Of a stretch of 43,702 bases of DNA, positions 27,308 through 36,554 are shown piece by piece (position 1 is the first letter of the stretch; every line of letters begins with the position of its first letter). Below the pieces are notes generated by a model that saw only the letters and a program-made list of their open reading frames with translations, was not told where the DNA came from and searched no databases. The stretch is from positions 1 to 43,702 of the forward strand of contig JANJWS010000049.1 in NCBI GenBank assembly GCA_024709425.1, written 5' to 3'. Source of the stretch: Thiobacillus sp. (GTDB lineage: Bacteria > Pseudomonadota > Gammaproteobacteria > Burkholderiales > Thiobacillaceae). A program made the position numbers and the translations under genes.

Positions 27308-27371
27308 ACGACGTCACGCCAAGCGTGTTTAACCGGAGACGGTCCCGCCCTCAACGTCAGGAACGATACAC

Positions 27372-30300
27372 ATGAGCGCCTTACTTGATTACGATACCGG
27401 CCCGTTGAACTGGGTGCGCGGCGACATCGATGCCGCGCTGCAGGCTGCCCTTGGACGGGTGCAGGCCTTCAGCGTCGATGCCGATCTCACCAATGCCCTC
27501 CGTCTTGCGCGTGACGATGCTCACCAGGTTGTCGGTGCGCTGCGCATGGTGGGCCTCGAAGGTGCCGCCACCCTGGCGAGCGCACTCGAAAGCAGCCTGG
27601 CCGACATCGACGAGAACCGGCAGCCGGCAAGTGATGAACTGCTGCGCGCTCTGCGCAATGCGATCGAGGGCCTGCAGCGCTGGGTGCGGGAGCTTGCCGA
27701 CGGCCGTGGCAGTGGTGAACTGGCATTGTTCCCGTTATACAAGCGCCTGCGCGAGCTGCAGGGTGCGGAGCGGGTGTTCGAGGGCGAGCTGTTCTTTCCC
27801 GATCTGCGCACCCGCGAGAGTGGCCGCGAAAGCGGCAATGGCCTGACGCAGGAGGCCCTCGCGGCGGCCGTCAAGCGCCAGCGCGCACAGTTTCAGCGCG
27901 GTCTGCTCGCTTTCCTGCGCAACACGGGCGCCGAGCAGGGACTCGTGCAGATGCGTGACGCACTCGCTGCGATCGAGGCGGTTGCGCCATCCCAGGCTGC
28001 GCACACCTTCTGGTGGGCGTGCATCGGATTCGTCGACAGCCTGATCGCGCGTGGGGTCGAGGCCGACTTCCACGTCAAGCAGCTGCTGGCAAGGATCGAC
28101 CTGCAGATGCGTCGCCTCATCGAAGGCTCGCCGCAGGTTGCCGAGCGGCTGTTGCGCGACGCGCTCTTCTTCGTCGCCAAGAGCCAGCCCACCGACGGCT
28201 GTGCGGCGGAAGTTCGTGCCACCTTCGGCCTGGACCGCTACCTGCCCGGTCGCGGTTTGCTCGATCCAGAGGCGATGGCGCGCATGCGGCCGGTACTCGA
28301 GGCGCTGCAAACCGGCCTGAAGGCTGCGCGCGACCACTGGCACGGCTATGTCGACGGCGACGCCGCGCAACTGGACGCGTTTCAGATGCAACTGGCGCGC
28401 ATGCATCCCCAGGCGCAGATGCTCGAAGGCAGCGGCCTGATGCCGTTGCTCGAGGATCTCGCGGGCGCCTCGCTTGCCACCGTCGGGCGTGAAGGCGGTG
28501 CACGCGAGCAGCTCGACCTCGAAGTGGCGTCCACCTTGCTGTTCATGCAGAACGCGGTCGAAAAGGAAGACGTCCTGCACAATGATTTTTCCGCGCGTGC
28601 GGAAAACCAGCAGGCCCGCCTGCGTGCCCTCATCGAGGGCCGCGAAATGCCGGCTAGCCTGATCGAAACCGCCACCCAGCGTGAGGCGGAGCGCGACATG
28701 CTGCTGCACATGGCGCAGGAGGTTGGACAAAACCTGCGACAGATGGAAGAGGCGCTGGATGCCTTCTTCCGAGACGAAGGCGAGCGCGAGGGTCTGGCTG
28801 CCCTGCCCGCCCTGGCGCAGCAGGCGCAGGGTGCGCTGACCATGCTCGAATTGCCCGCGGCGGCGAGTCTTCTGGAGGCGGCGACAGCTACCGTGCAACC
28901 CTTCATCACCGAAGGGCAGCCCGATGAGGTGACTCGCCAGCGTCTGGCGGACGCCTTCTCCAGTCTCGGGCTCTACATCGACTCCTATTGTGCCGGTCGT
29001 ACCGACGCGGCCAGCATGCTGCGCCCCATCCTGGTCGAGTTCGGTCTCATCGACCCGAACGAGCCGGAAAGCCCCCTCGGCGAGACGGTCGAGTCCGGTG
29101 TCCCCGCACGCAAGGCCGATGTGCAGGAGGGCTATCTGGAATGGGACAGCCAGCCCGGCGAGGCGGCAAAAAAAAAATTTCTTGATATCCTTGGTGAACT
29201 GAGTCGCGATGCCGAACTGATCGACGATTCCACGCTCCGGCAGCAAACCCGTATCCTGCTCGACGCCTGCGGCAAGCTTGATGCCCCGACTGCCGAGTCC
29301 GATGCCCTGCTCGCGGCCCTGACCGGTGCCTTACTGCCGCCACGCGCTGCGGCCATGCCGGCGGTTGCAGACGAAGAAGTCGAGGCCTTGCTCATCGAGG
29401 ACCTGCACGCTCCCGCCGTCGCAGCCACTGCGGTCGATGCCCCCGGGATGGTCGTCCAGACGGGTGCCGAGTCTAGCGAGGAAATCACCTTCGAGCCGCT
29501 CGAACCGGCCGTCATCGAGGTGGAATCGGCCGTTGCACCGTCTCCGGAAACCGCTGCGCCCGCTGGGGGCGGGCTGGTTGCCACGCTGCCCGAAGGCGTC
29601 GAACCCGAACTGCTCGAGATCTTCCTCGAAGAGGCGGACGAAGTGCTGGCGACCCAGGCGGACGCCGTCGAGGCCAGTCGCAACGATCCCGACGACCAGG
29701 CGACGCTCACCGTCATCCGGCGCGGATTCCACACCCTCAAGGGCAGTGGCCGGATGGTGGGGCTGACCGATCTGGGCGAAGTGGCCTGGGCACTCGAACA
29801 GATGATGAATATCCGCCTCGCGGAGAAGAAGCCGGCCAGCAGCGACCTCCTGGAACTGGTTGGCATGGCGCGTTGCGTGTTCCGTGACTGGGTCGATGCC
29901 CTGCGCGGCGCCAACCCCGTGGTGCTGCCGGTACCTGCGCTCCTTGCCGCAGTCGCGTGCGTCGCCGAGGGTCGCCCGCTGGCAAGCCTTGCCCCCCCAG
30001 CATTGCACACCAGCACGGCGGAACCGGTGGTCGAACCCGTCGCCGCTTCCCCGGAAATACCGGTTGCCGAGCCGCAAGCCGAACCCGCGCCTGAAGTCGA
30101 GTCGGCGGGGCCGGTCGAACCCGTATCCGAATATGGCGCCATCATTGAAACGGCCCAGCCACCTCTGCACATCGGGATCGCGCAGGAGTCGAGCCCGCCC
30201 GAAGCGGTGCTCGAAGCGTTGCCCGAGCCGGTAGAACAGAAAGGTGAACCGGTGTCTGCCGTTGCGCCTGCGGACATTGCGCTCGAATCCATCGAGCCGC

Positions 30301-33300
30301 CTGGGGTGACGCCTGCGGCCGAACAACCGCAGTTTGGCGCGATCATCGAAGTGGCGGTGCCGCCCGTCGTGGTGGCCGGTGACGAGCCGGCAACACCGGA
30401 CGACATCCATATCGGCCCGGTCAGCATGTCGGCGGGGCTGTACGACATCTTCATGACCGAGGCGCACCAGCGCCTGTCGGCGCTGCAGGAGGAAGCGGCG
30501 CGTCATGCGGACATCGCGCATAGCGCGATCAGCGAACATGCGCGCCGCGCAGTGCATACGCTGGCCGGCATTGCGGGTACCGCCGGCATCGTGCCGCTGG
30601 CCGATCTTTCGCTTGCACTGGAGCGCTACTGGAACCGCTTCGCTCACGTTCCCCTGCCGGCTGCACATCTGCCGCTGGTGCAGGACACGGTCGCGCGGGT
30701 GCAGGAGATGGTCGAGGCCGTGGGGCGCGCGCAGTTGCCCGACACGGCCGATGACCTGATCGTCGCGCTGGGTGAACTGGAAGACGAACAGCCGGCCGAA
30801 GCTACCACGCTGCTGGATGAAGCCTCGGCGGCGGCGCCGGCAGAGGCGGTCGCCTCGTCGGAGTCTGTCGCGACGGCCGTTCCCGAATCGCAGACGACGG
30901 TGGCGCTGGCGGATGTGAGCACGCTCGTGCCGGACATGCGTCCGGCCACGCCGGCCCCGGTGTTCGAACGCCGCGAAATCGCCGATGAAATCGAACCCCA
31001 GTTGTTGCCGATCTTCCTCGAGGAGTCCGAAACCCTGGTGCCGGAAGGCAGCGCACAGCTGCGCGCGTGGATTGCGGCGCCGCAGAACGATGCGGCACGT
31101 GATGCCCTGCAGCGCACCTTGCACACGATCAAGGGCAGTGCGCGCATGGTTGGCGCGATGCGGCTGGGTGAACTGACCCATGTGATGGAGTCGCGCGTCA
31201 TCGCAGTGGCCGAAGGACATCTGACTGTCGACCAACAGGTGTTCGAAACCCTCGAGGCCCAGTTCGACCGCCTGATCGATTCGGTGGAGCGCCTTCGCCG
31301 CGGCGACCTGTCACCGGTGGAAGAGGCTCCGGAAACTCCGCTCGCCGCGCCAGTCGAGCCGGTATTGCCCGATGCCGGGCCAGTGCAGGTGCAGGAGCAG
31401 GCAACGACCACCGAAGCGGTCCCGGCCGGTGCGCAGGTAGCCGCGCCCGCGCAGGCGGCGAGCCGCGACAGCAACGCGCTGACCTTGCGGGTGCGCGCCG
31501 ACTGGGTCGATCGCATGGTCAACCAGGCAGGCGAGGTCGCCATTGCGCGCTCGCGCATCGAAAGTGAGGTATTCGCCTTCAAGCGCCACGTCCACGAACT
31601 ATCGGAGGCGCTCGCACGTCTGCGTGGCCATATCCGCGAGGTCGAGATCCAGGCCGAATCCCAGATGCAGGCCACCTTCCAGACGCAGGGTGCGGCCGAA
31701 GAGTTCGACCCGCTGGAGTTCGACCGTTTCACCCGATTTCAGGAAGTCACCCGATTCCTCGCGGAGAGCGTCAACGACATTTCCACCGTGCAGCATATTC
31801 TGCTCGCTCGCCTGGGCGAGGCCGACGCCGCGCTGATCCAGCAGACACGGTTGAACCGCGAACTGCAGCAGGACCTGCTGCGGGTGCGCATGGTGCCCCT
31901 GTATTCCGTGGCCGAGCGCCTCTACCGCACCGTGCGGCAGACTGCGCGCGACGTCGGCAAGCGCGCCCAGCTCGACATCCAGGGGGGGGAACTGGAAATC
32001 GACCGCTCGGTCCTGGAAAAAGTCACCGCACCGATCGAACATCTGCTGCGCAATGCGCTCGCGCATGGCGTCGAGGCGCCCGATGCGCGGCGCGCCGCCG
32101 GCAAGGCCGAATTCGGCGAGATCGTGCTTTCCGCCCGGCAGACCGGCAACGAGATGCTGATCACGGTGAAGGACGACGGTGCCGGTCTCAACTACGCGCG
32201 CATTCGCGAGAAGGCCGAAGCCAATGGGCTTTTGCCGCCCGGCGCCGAGGTAACCGAAAGCCTGCTCGCGCAGATGATCTTCGCTGCCGGTTTCTCCACC
32301 GCCGAGACCGTCACCCAGGTAGCGGGTCGTGGTGTTGGCATGGATGTGGTCAAGAGCGAAATTTCCGGGCTCGGCGGCCGCATCGACATCGCCTCGAAGC
32401 TGGGTGAAGGCACCACCTTCAGCATTTATCTTCCGCTTACCCTCGCCATGACCCAGGCGGTGATGGTCCAGGCCGCCAAACACGATTACGCCTTGCCCGC
32501 GCCGCTGGTGCTGCAGGTGCTGGAGCTGAAGCCAGGAGAACTCGAACAGGCCATGGCGGCAGGTGAAGTCAAGTGGCGCGGCCTCTCCTATCCGTTCGCC
32601 TATTTGCCGCATCTCCTTGGCGACACCGAAGCGGTGCACGAGGTGCAGCGCTACAACGCGGTCGTGCTGCTGGCCAGCGGTGCGAGCCAGGCCGCGGTGC
32701 TGGTCGACACCATCGAAGGCACGCGCGAAATCGTGGTGAAGAACATCGGCCCGCAGATGGCGCGCATCACGGGCGTCGCCGGCGCCACCGTGCGCGGCGA
32801 CGGGCGCGTCATCCTCATTCTCAATCCGGTGCCGCTGGCGCTGCGCTGGGCGAGCCAGCCGCGCGTGGCGGTGGAGCAGGCGGCGCCCGCCGAGGCGGTC
32901 GAAGTCAGCAATGCGTTGCAGCCGCCGCTGGTGCTGGTGGTGGATGACTCCCTCACGGTGCGCAAGATCACCACGCGTCTGCTCACCCGCGAGGGTTTCC
33001 GCGTCGACAGTGCGAAGGATGGCGTCGATGCGCTGGAGAAGATGCACGACCTGGTGCCCGACATTGTCCTGCTCGACGTCGAGATGCCGCGCATGGACGG
33101 CTTCGAGCTCGCGCGCGTGATGCGTTCGGACGCGCGCCTGAAGTCGGTGCCGATCATCATGATCACCTCGCGCACGGCGGACAAGCATCGCAACCACGCG
33201 CTGGAAATCGGCGTCAATGTCTACCTCGGCAAGCCGTACCAGGAACAGCAGCTGCTCGACCACATCGGCGAGCAGCTCGGCCAGACCGAGGCGGCCCCCG

Positions 33301-33305
33301 CGTAA
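27372..33305 (+). CDS. pilL: PilL/ChpA, multi-Hpt hybrid chemotaxis kinase
   Basis: 1977 residues. The N-terminal 600 residues hold Hpt-like helical bundles: one with H51 (HQVVGALRMVGLEG) and others lacking the histidine (for example QGALTMLELPAAASLL). Clear Hpt domains follow with H787 (HTLKGSGRMVG), H1062 (degenerate, HTLAGIAGTAG) and H1251 (HTIKGSARMVG), joined by long Pro/Glu/Ala linkers. After that come the CheA dimerisation region, the HATPase domain (N1561 in HLLRNALAHG; DDGAGLN; GRGVGMDVV), a CheW domain, and a C-terminal receiver with D1902 (LLDVEMPRMDG). It phosphorylates PilG and PilH. A run of ten A (29168-29177) crosses codons 599-602; a slip of one base either way leads to a stop within about 25 bases. 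Confidence 0.95.
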   Translation: MSALLDYDTGPLNWVRGDIDAALQAALGRVQAFSVDADLTNALRLARDDAHQVVGALRMVGLEGAATLASALESSLADIDENRQPASDELLRALRNAIEGLQRWVRELADGRGSGELALFPLYKRLRELQGAERVFEGELFFPDLRTRESGRESGNGLTQEALAAAVKRQRAQFQRGLLAFLRNTGAEQGLVQMRDALAAIEAVAPSQAAHTFWWACIGFVDSLIARGVEADFHVKQLLARIDLQMRRLIEGSPQVAERLLRDALFFVAKSQPTDGCAAEVRATFGLDRYLPGRGLLDPEAMARMRPVLEALQTGLKAARDHWHGYVDGDAAQLDAFQMQLARMHPQAQMLEGSGLMPLLEDLAGASLATVGREGGAREQLDLEVASTLLFMQNAVEKEDVLHNDFSARAENQQARLRALIEGREMPASLIETATQREAERDMLLHMAQEVGQNLRQMEEALDAFFRDEGEREGLAALPALAQQAQGALTMLELPAAASLLEAATATVQPFITEGQPDEVTRQRLADAFSSLGLYIDSYCAGRTDAASMLRPILVEFGLIDPNEPESPLGETVESGVPARKADVQEGYLEWDSQPGEAAKKKFLDILGELSRDAELIDDSTLRQQTRILLDACGKLDAPTAESDALLAALTGALLPPRAAAMPAVADEEVEALLIEDLHAPAVAATAVDAPGMVVQTGAESSEEITFEPLEPAVIEVESAVAPSPETAAPAGGGLVATLPEGVEPELLEIFLEEADEVLATQADAVEASRNDPDDQATLTVIRRGFHTLKGSGRMVGLTDLGEVAWALEQMMNIRLAEKKPASSDLLELVGMARCVFRDWVDALRGANPVVLPVPALLAAVACVAEGRPLASLAPPALHTSTAEPVVEPVAASPEIPVAEPQAEPAPEVESAGPVEPVSEYGAIIETAQPPLHIGIAQESSPPEAVLEALPEPVEQKGEPVSAVAPADIALESIEPPGVTPAAEQPQFGAIIEVAVPPVVVAGDEPATPDDIHIGPVSMSAGLYDIFMTEAHQRLSALQEEAARHADIAHSAISEHARRAVHTLAGIAGTAGIVPLADLSLALERYWNRFAHVPLPAAHLPLVQDTVARVQEMVEAVGRAQLPDTADDLIVALGELEDEQPAEATTLLDEASAAAPAEAVASSESVATAVPESQTTVALADVSTLVPDMRPATPAPVFERREIADEIEPQLLPIFLEESETLVPEGSAQLRAWIAAPQNDAARDALQRTLHTIKGSARMVGAMRLGELTHVMESRVIAVAEGHLTVDQQVFETLEAQFDRLIDSVERLRRGDLSPVEEAPETPLAAPVEPVLPDAGPVQVQEQATTTEAVPAGAQVAAPAQAASRDSNALTLRVRADWVDRMVNQAGEVAIARSRIESEVFAFKRHVHELSEALARLRGHIREVEIQAESQMQATFQTQGAAEEFDPLEFDRFTRFQEVTRFLAESVNDISTVQHILLARLGEADAALIQQTRLNRELQQDLLRVRMVPLYSVAERLYRTVRQTARDVGKRAQLDIQGGELEIDRSVLEKVTAPIEHLLRNALAHGVEAPDARRAAGKAEFGEIVLSARQTGNEMLITVKDDGAGLNYARIREKAEANGLLPPGAEVTESLLAQMIFAAGFSTAETVTQVAGRGVGMDVVKSEISGLGGRIDIASKLGEGTTFSIYLPLTLAMTQAVMVQAAKHDYALPAPLVLQVLELKPGELEQAMAAGEVKWRGLSYPFAYLPHLLGDTEAVHEVQRYNAVVLLASGASQAAVLVDTIEGTREIVVKNIGPQMARITGVAGATVRGDGRVILILNPVPLALRWASQPRVAVEQAAPAEAVEVSNALQPPLVLVVDDSLTVRKITTRLLTREGFRVDSAKDGVDALEKMHDLVPDIVLLDVEMPRMDGFELARVMRSDARLKSVPIIMITSRTADKHRNHALEIGVNVYLGKPYQEQQLLDHIGEQLGQTEAAPA
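29168..29177 (+). other. A10 homopolymer within pilL
   Basis: Ten A followed by TTT inside the codons GCA AAA AAA AAA TTT, in a gene of about two thirds G+C where lysine is otherwise mostly AAG. One added A gives a stop at 29183-29185; one lost A gives a stop at about 29200-29202. It lies at the junction between the N-terminal Hpt-like block and the rest of the protein. Confidence 0.9.
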
Positions 33306-33321
33306 GCGGCGCGCGCCATTT

Positions 33322-33349
33322 GAAAAACGGGCGCTCGCGCCCGTTTTTC
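33322..33349. terminator. bidirectional terminator after pilL
   Basis: A perfect 13-base inverted repeat GAAAAACGGGCGC / GCGCCCGTTTTTC with a 2-base centre. It lies between the converging pilL and the minus-strand gene at 33354, with an A-run on one side and a T-run on the other, so it can end both transcripts. Confidence 0.92.
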
Positions 33350-33353
33350 TTGC

Positions 33354-34409
33354 TTACAGCCGCAGCGTCGCGAGATCGCCCGTGGCCAGTGCCTTGAGGT
33401 GTGCATCCGCTTCGACCGGGGCATTGCGCCAGGTTGCCAGCAGGTCGCGCGCGACTTCCAGCCAATGCGCGGCCCCCCGTCGGGCCAGCGCCGCGAGGCG
33501 GTCTTGGCGGGCGTCGTCCAGCGAGGCGGCATACGCATCCGCCAGCGCGGGAAACAGTGCCCGCCGCAGACCGGTGAGATTGGCGAGATAGAAATGCAGC
33601 GAGCCGGTGGCCTCGCGCTCCACCAACACCGGCAGTGTCACCAGGCAATCGGCCAGATGATCGCGCACTGCCCGCGCCAGCAGTTCGGCGTGGCGCGATG
33701 ACAGGCCCCCAAGCATTGCCGTCCATTCCTCGCCCAGCAGCGCGCCGGCGCGTGCCTCTCCAAGCTCGTGCAGGATCATCGTCTCGCTTTCCGTACTGGC
33801 CATGCGCGCAAGGCCGTGCTCGAGGTCGCGCTCGAAGCCGTAGTGCGAGAACGCGCGTCCGAGTGCGCTGTCACGCTCCTTCCACTGCCATTCCTCGTAG
33901 CGGTTCCAGAGCATGCGGCGCACCGCATCCAGGCGCAGGAAGATCGCACTGTCGCGCAGCGTCGCCGGCGGCGCGATGAGGTCGCGTGCGTATTCGCAGC
34001 CGGCCACCAGCACCTGCACGCCTTCCCGCACTTCCGCGTGCCGGAGTTCGGCGAGCACGAAATGCGGCTTGCGGAACTGCCCCAGCCCGCTGCTGTAGAC
34101 CACGCCCTGCGGCAGCAAGGCACGATTGATCGCTGTGGTGTCGAACGGATCGATCCCGCCCTCGCCTAGCGGCAGCGGCAGAAAATCCTCTTCCTCGACG
34201 GTATTCCACAGGTTTTCGCGTGCATTCAGCCAATCGCCGAGTTCGTCGCGCGGCAAACGTGCGCCGTAGGGAATCTCCATTTCCCAGCGGTAGTACTCGC
34301 GCATTTCGAGGAGGAAGGTGCACATCGTCATGTCGCGCGCGTGACGGGCGTCGGCGATGGTGCAGTTCTTCTGCACCGTGTCGATGAGGGCGGAGAGGTT
34401 CTCGGTCAT
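33354..34409 (-). CDS. conserved cytoplasmic protein of unknown function (Sfum_1244-like)
   Basis: 351 residues, no signal peptide or membrane segment. It starts MTENLSALIDTVQKNC with AGGAG nine bases upstream. Conserved-looking blocks are DARHARDMTMCTFLLEMREYYRWE, FLPLPLGEGGIDPFD, GVVYSSGLGQFRKPHFVLAEL and FLRLDAVRRMLWNRYEEW. From memory this matches a family called Sfum_1244; I cannot confirm that and know no function for it. It follows the helical-repeat protein gene on the same strand, with a terminator between them, so it is probably a separate transcript. Confidence 0.7.
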   Translation of the reverse strand: MTENLSALIDTVQKNCTIADARHARDMTMCTFLLEMREYYRWEMEIPYGARLPRDELGDWLNARENLWNTVEEEDFLPLPLGEGGIDPFDTTAINRALLPQGVVYSSGLGQFRKPHFVLAELRHAEVREGVQVLVAGCEYARDLIAPPATLRDSAIFLRLDAVRRMLWNRYEEWQWKERDSALGRAFSHYGFERDLEHGLARMASTESETMILHELGEARAGALLGEEWTAMLGGLSSRHAELLARAVRDHLADCLVTLPVLVEREATGSLHFYLANLTGLRRALFPALADAYAASLDDARQDRLAALARRGAAHWLEVARDLLATWRNAPVEADAHLKALATGDLATLRL

Positions 34410-34447
34410 GAAGCGCTCCTGGCTATTTGCGCTTCCAGTCTACAAAC

Positions 34448-34472
34448 AAAAACAGCCCGTTCAACCGGGCTG
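34448..34472 (-). terminator. intrinsic terminator after the helical-repeat gene
   Basis: On the minus strand CAGCCCG-GTTGAA-CGGGCTG then TTTTTG and TTTG: a seven-base perfect stem with a T-run. It lies about 120 bases after the stop of the gene at 34596 and just before the start of the gene at 34409, so it separates the two transcripts. Confidence 0.82.
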
Positions 34473-34529
34473 CTTCTGGGGGTATTGCGGAGGGCGCGCG
34501 CTGTGCACGCCCAAAGCGTCGCTTCGCGT

Positions 34530-34567
34530 CCCCTCCCCAACCCTCCCCCGCGCGCGGGAGAGGGGGC
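34530..34567. repeat. GC-rich palindromic repeat, copy D
   Basis: The reverse complement reads GCCCCCTCTCCCGCG, loop, then GCGGGGGAGGGTTGGGG, with only one or two differences from copy C at 20959-20996. It lies in the 186-base gap after the helical-repeat gene and is flanked by imperfect direct repeats ending CGCCCAAA (about 34509 and 34587). Confidence 0.7.
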
Positions 34568-34595
34568 AAAGGTGCGCTCCGCGCGCCCAAACCGA

Positions 34596-36422
34596 TTAAT
34601 GGCGGCGGGTGCGGCCGTAGTAGTTGAGGTCGGCGCGCGAACGGCGCGAAAGCTCGAAGCGTGCGTCGCCAGCGAACTGGCCGGCGAGTTGCGCATAGGC
34701 TTCGGTTGCCCAGGGCTTGTCGTTCAACGCATCGGCGATGCCTTCGGCCCAGCGCAGCTTGTCGGCGGGGCTGCTCAGGTGCTTGCCGCATTCGGCGTAC
34801 CACTTTTTCAGCGCGTCGGCCGGCAGGGCGAAGCCTTTCAGACGGTCGATGAACTGGATGCACGCATCGCCGTTGCCGCATGCGGCGGCCGCCGCGGTAA
34901 ACAGCTCGTCGGCCTTGGCGCTGTTGCCCATACCGGCGTACAGACGGCCGATGTGGGTCAGCGCGTAATGGTCCTTCGCGCGCGCACGCGCGGTATCCAG
35001 CAGGCGGCCGGCTTCGGCGGCGTCCTGGGTGGCGGCGAAGCTCGCCTCGGCAAGCTTGGCAAAATCGTAGGCGCTCGCGTTGGGGTCGGCGGCGAGGGCC
35101 GATTCACGCGCGGCGAGGTAGGCGCGCGCCTTCGATACACCCAGTTCGCGGTGCTTCATCTGCGCCGCCGTGACGACCAGGTTCTTGAAGGCAATGAAAT
35201 CGGTGGCGTTTTCCGCGCCGCGGTCGAGCAGGCGGCCAAGCCACGCTGTGTCGTCGAGGTTGCGGTCGACCGCCACGAGAATGGGCTTGTAGCGCGAGAA
35301 CTGGTAGCCGGTGCCGTCGAGCAGCTTTTCCGCGGACTCGATCAGCTTGGCGGCGTAGAAGGGGTCTTCCAGTTCCAGGCGAACGCGGTCGGCCAGCGCG
35401 AGGAATTGCTTGACGTTGACCGCGTCCTTTTCCAGTTGCTGGAATTCGAGGTAGCGCGCGTGGTTGGCCTGGCGTTTTTCCAGCTTGGCCCTGACGCGGG
35501 TGAGCCGCTCGGCGTCGTCGGCCAGATGGCCTTCCACCGCGGCGACGAGCTTCTGCATTTCGTCCAGCCCGGCAACCGCGTCTTCCGCCTTGTCCAGCAG
35601 CGCCGCGGCCCCCGCCTTGTCGCCGGCACCGGCCAGGCCCTCGGCGAGTTCGATGTATTCGCCGGTGGCGGTCGCGAGAGCCCCGGCCTTCTTCAGCGCG
35701 GACTGCAGGAACGCCGCGTCACCCGCCTGCTTGGCCGAGTCGATCAGCGTCTTGGCGGCGGTGAAGTCGGTCGCGCCGGCGAGCGCGCGCTCATACAGGG
35801 CCTTGGCCTTGGACGGGTCGCCCAGGGTCTTGGTCACTTCAGCGGCCAGCGACAGCAGGTCGGGAACGCTGGAGAGCTTCTCGCCCGCCTTGTTGAAGAT
35901 CGCCGCGGCATAGTCCTTATCCAGCACGTGCTCGGCCGCGGCGGCCGCCAGTTTGCCGAATTCCACTGCACGCGAAATCTTCGCTTCCGCCTTCTCCAGG
36001 ATCTTCTTCGCGAACGCACCGTCGGCGATCACGCTCATCACGTTCTTCGCCAGTTCGATCAGCGGGTCGAGGTTGGCGGTTTCCTTCAGTGCCTTCTCGT
36101 ACGCGCCCACGGCCGCAGCCTTGTCGCCCATCACCTTGAACTTGGCCTCGGCCAGGGAAACCTGCTCTTCGCCGCTCATGCAGTAGTCCTCGGCGGTCTG
36201 CAGCAGTTCCTCCGCGCGGCCCTGCTCGCCCAGCGCCTTGTAGACGATGGCGCAGGCGGCGAGATCCTTGGTGAACTGGCAGTCACCGGCGACGCGATCC
36301 ATCAGCTCCTTCGCGTAGGCGGCGTCGGCGGGTTCCTGCAGCGCCTGCAGCGCCAGCGCCGCATAGTCGGCGCCGCTGGAACATTTGGCTTCTTCGGGGG
36401 CGAGGGTGTCACGGGTGGCCAT
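34596..36422 (-). CDS. large helical-repeat (TPR/Sel1-like) cytoplasmic protein
   Basis: 608 residues from the ATG at 36422 (MATRDTLAPEEAKCSSGADY), with GGAG six bases upstream; the longer frame adds a basic stretch from the promoter region. No signal peptide or membrane segment. Most of the protein is made of imperfect helix-turn-helix repeats of about 33-37 residues, such as AKALYERALAGATDFTAAKTLID and AAALLDKAEDAVAGLDEMQKLV. It is acidic and Ala/Leu/Glu/Lys-rich, as in TPR solenoids, which suggests a protein-binding scaffold. I do not recognise a named family. It lies 132 bases downstream of the Crp/Fnr gene and has an imperfect palindrome in its leader, so control by that regulator is possible. 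Confidence 0.82.
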   Translation of the reverse strand: MATRDTLAPEEAKCSSGADYAALALQALQEPADAAYAKELMDRVAGDCQFTKDLAACAIVYKALGEQGRAEELLQTAEDYCMSGEEQVSLAEAKFKVMGDKAAAVGAYEKALKETANLDPLIELAKNVMSVIADGAFAKKILEKAEAKISRAVEFGKLAAAAAEHVLDKDYAAAIFNKAGEKLSSVPDLLSLAAEVTKTLGDPSKAKALYERALAGATDFTAAKTLIDSAKQAGDAAFLQSALKKAGALATATGEYIELAEGLAGAGDKAGAAALLDKAEDAVAGLDEMQKLVAAVEGHLADDAERLTRVRAKLEKRQANHARYLEFQQLEKDAVNVKQFLALADRVRLELEDPFYAAKLIESAEKLLDGTGYQFSRYKPILVAVDRNLDDTAWLGRLLDRGAENATDFIAFKNLVVTAAQMKHRELGVSKARAYLAARESALAADPNASAYDFAKLAEASFAATQDAAEAGRLLDTARARAKDHYALTHIGRLYAGMGNSAKADELFTAAAAACGNGDACIQFIDRLKGFALPADALKKWYAECGKHLSSPADKLRWAEGIADALNDKPWATEAYAQLAGQFAGDARFELSRRSRADLNYYGRTRRH

Positions 36423-36500
36423 GGGGGTCTCCAGATGAAAGTAACTTAACCGGGCAATTTTCCGCTTCCGCGGCAGGGGCGCCAAATAAGTAATGTCGAT

Positions 36501-36518
36501 GATGGCATTAGTGGCATC
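36501..36518. promoter_or_regulatory. imperfect palindrome before the helical-repeat gene
   Basis: GATGGCATTAGTGGCATC matches its own reverse complement at 14 of 18 positions. It lies about 80 bases upstream of the 36422 start and just beyond the Crp/Fnr stop, at a plausible operator position. It does not fit the FNR consensus TTGAT-N4-ATCAA or the CRP consensus TGTGA-N6-TCACA. Confidence 0.3.
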
Positions 36519-36554
36519 CGATGCTGCGGCGGCGCGGCCGCTGTACGCGCCCTG

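Noticed and set aside
34341..36449. 702-codon plus-strand frame opposite the helical-repeat gene
   Set aside because: The minus-strand protein has a proper start with GGAG and regular helical repeats; the plus product looks like antisense, rich in Val, Gly and Arg without conserved blocks.
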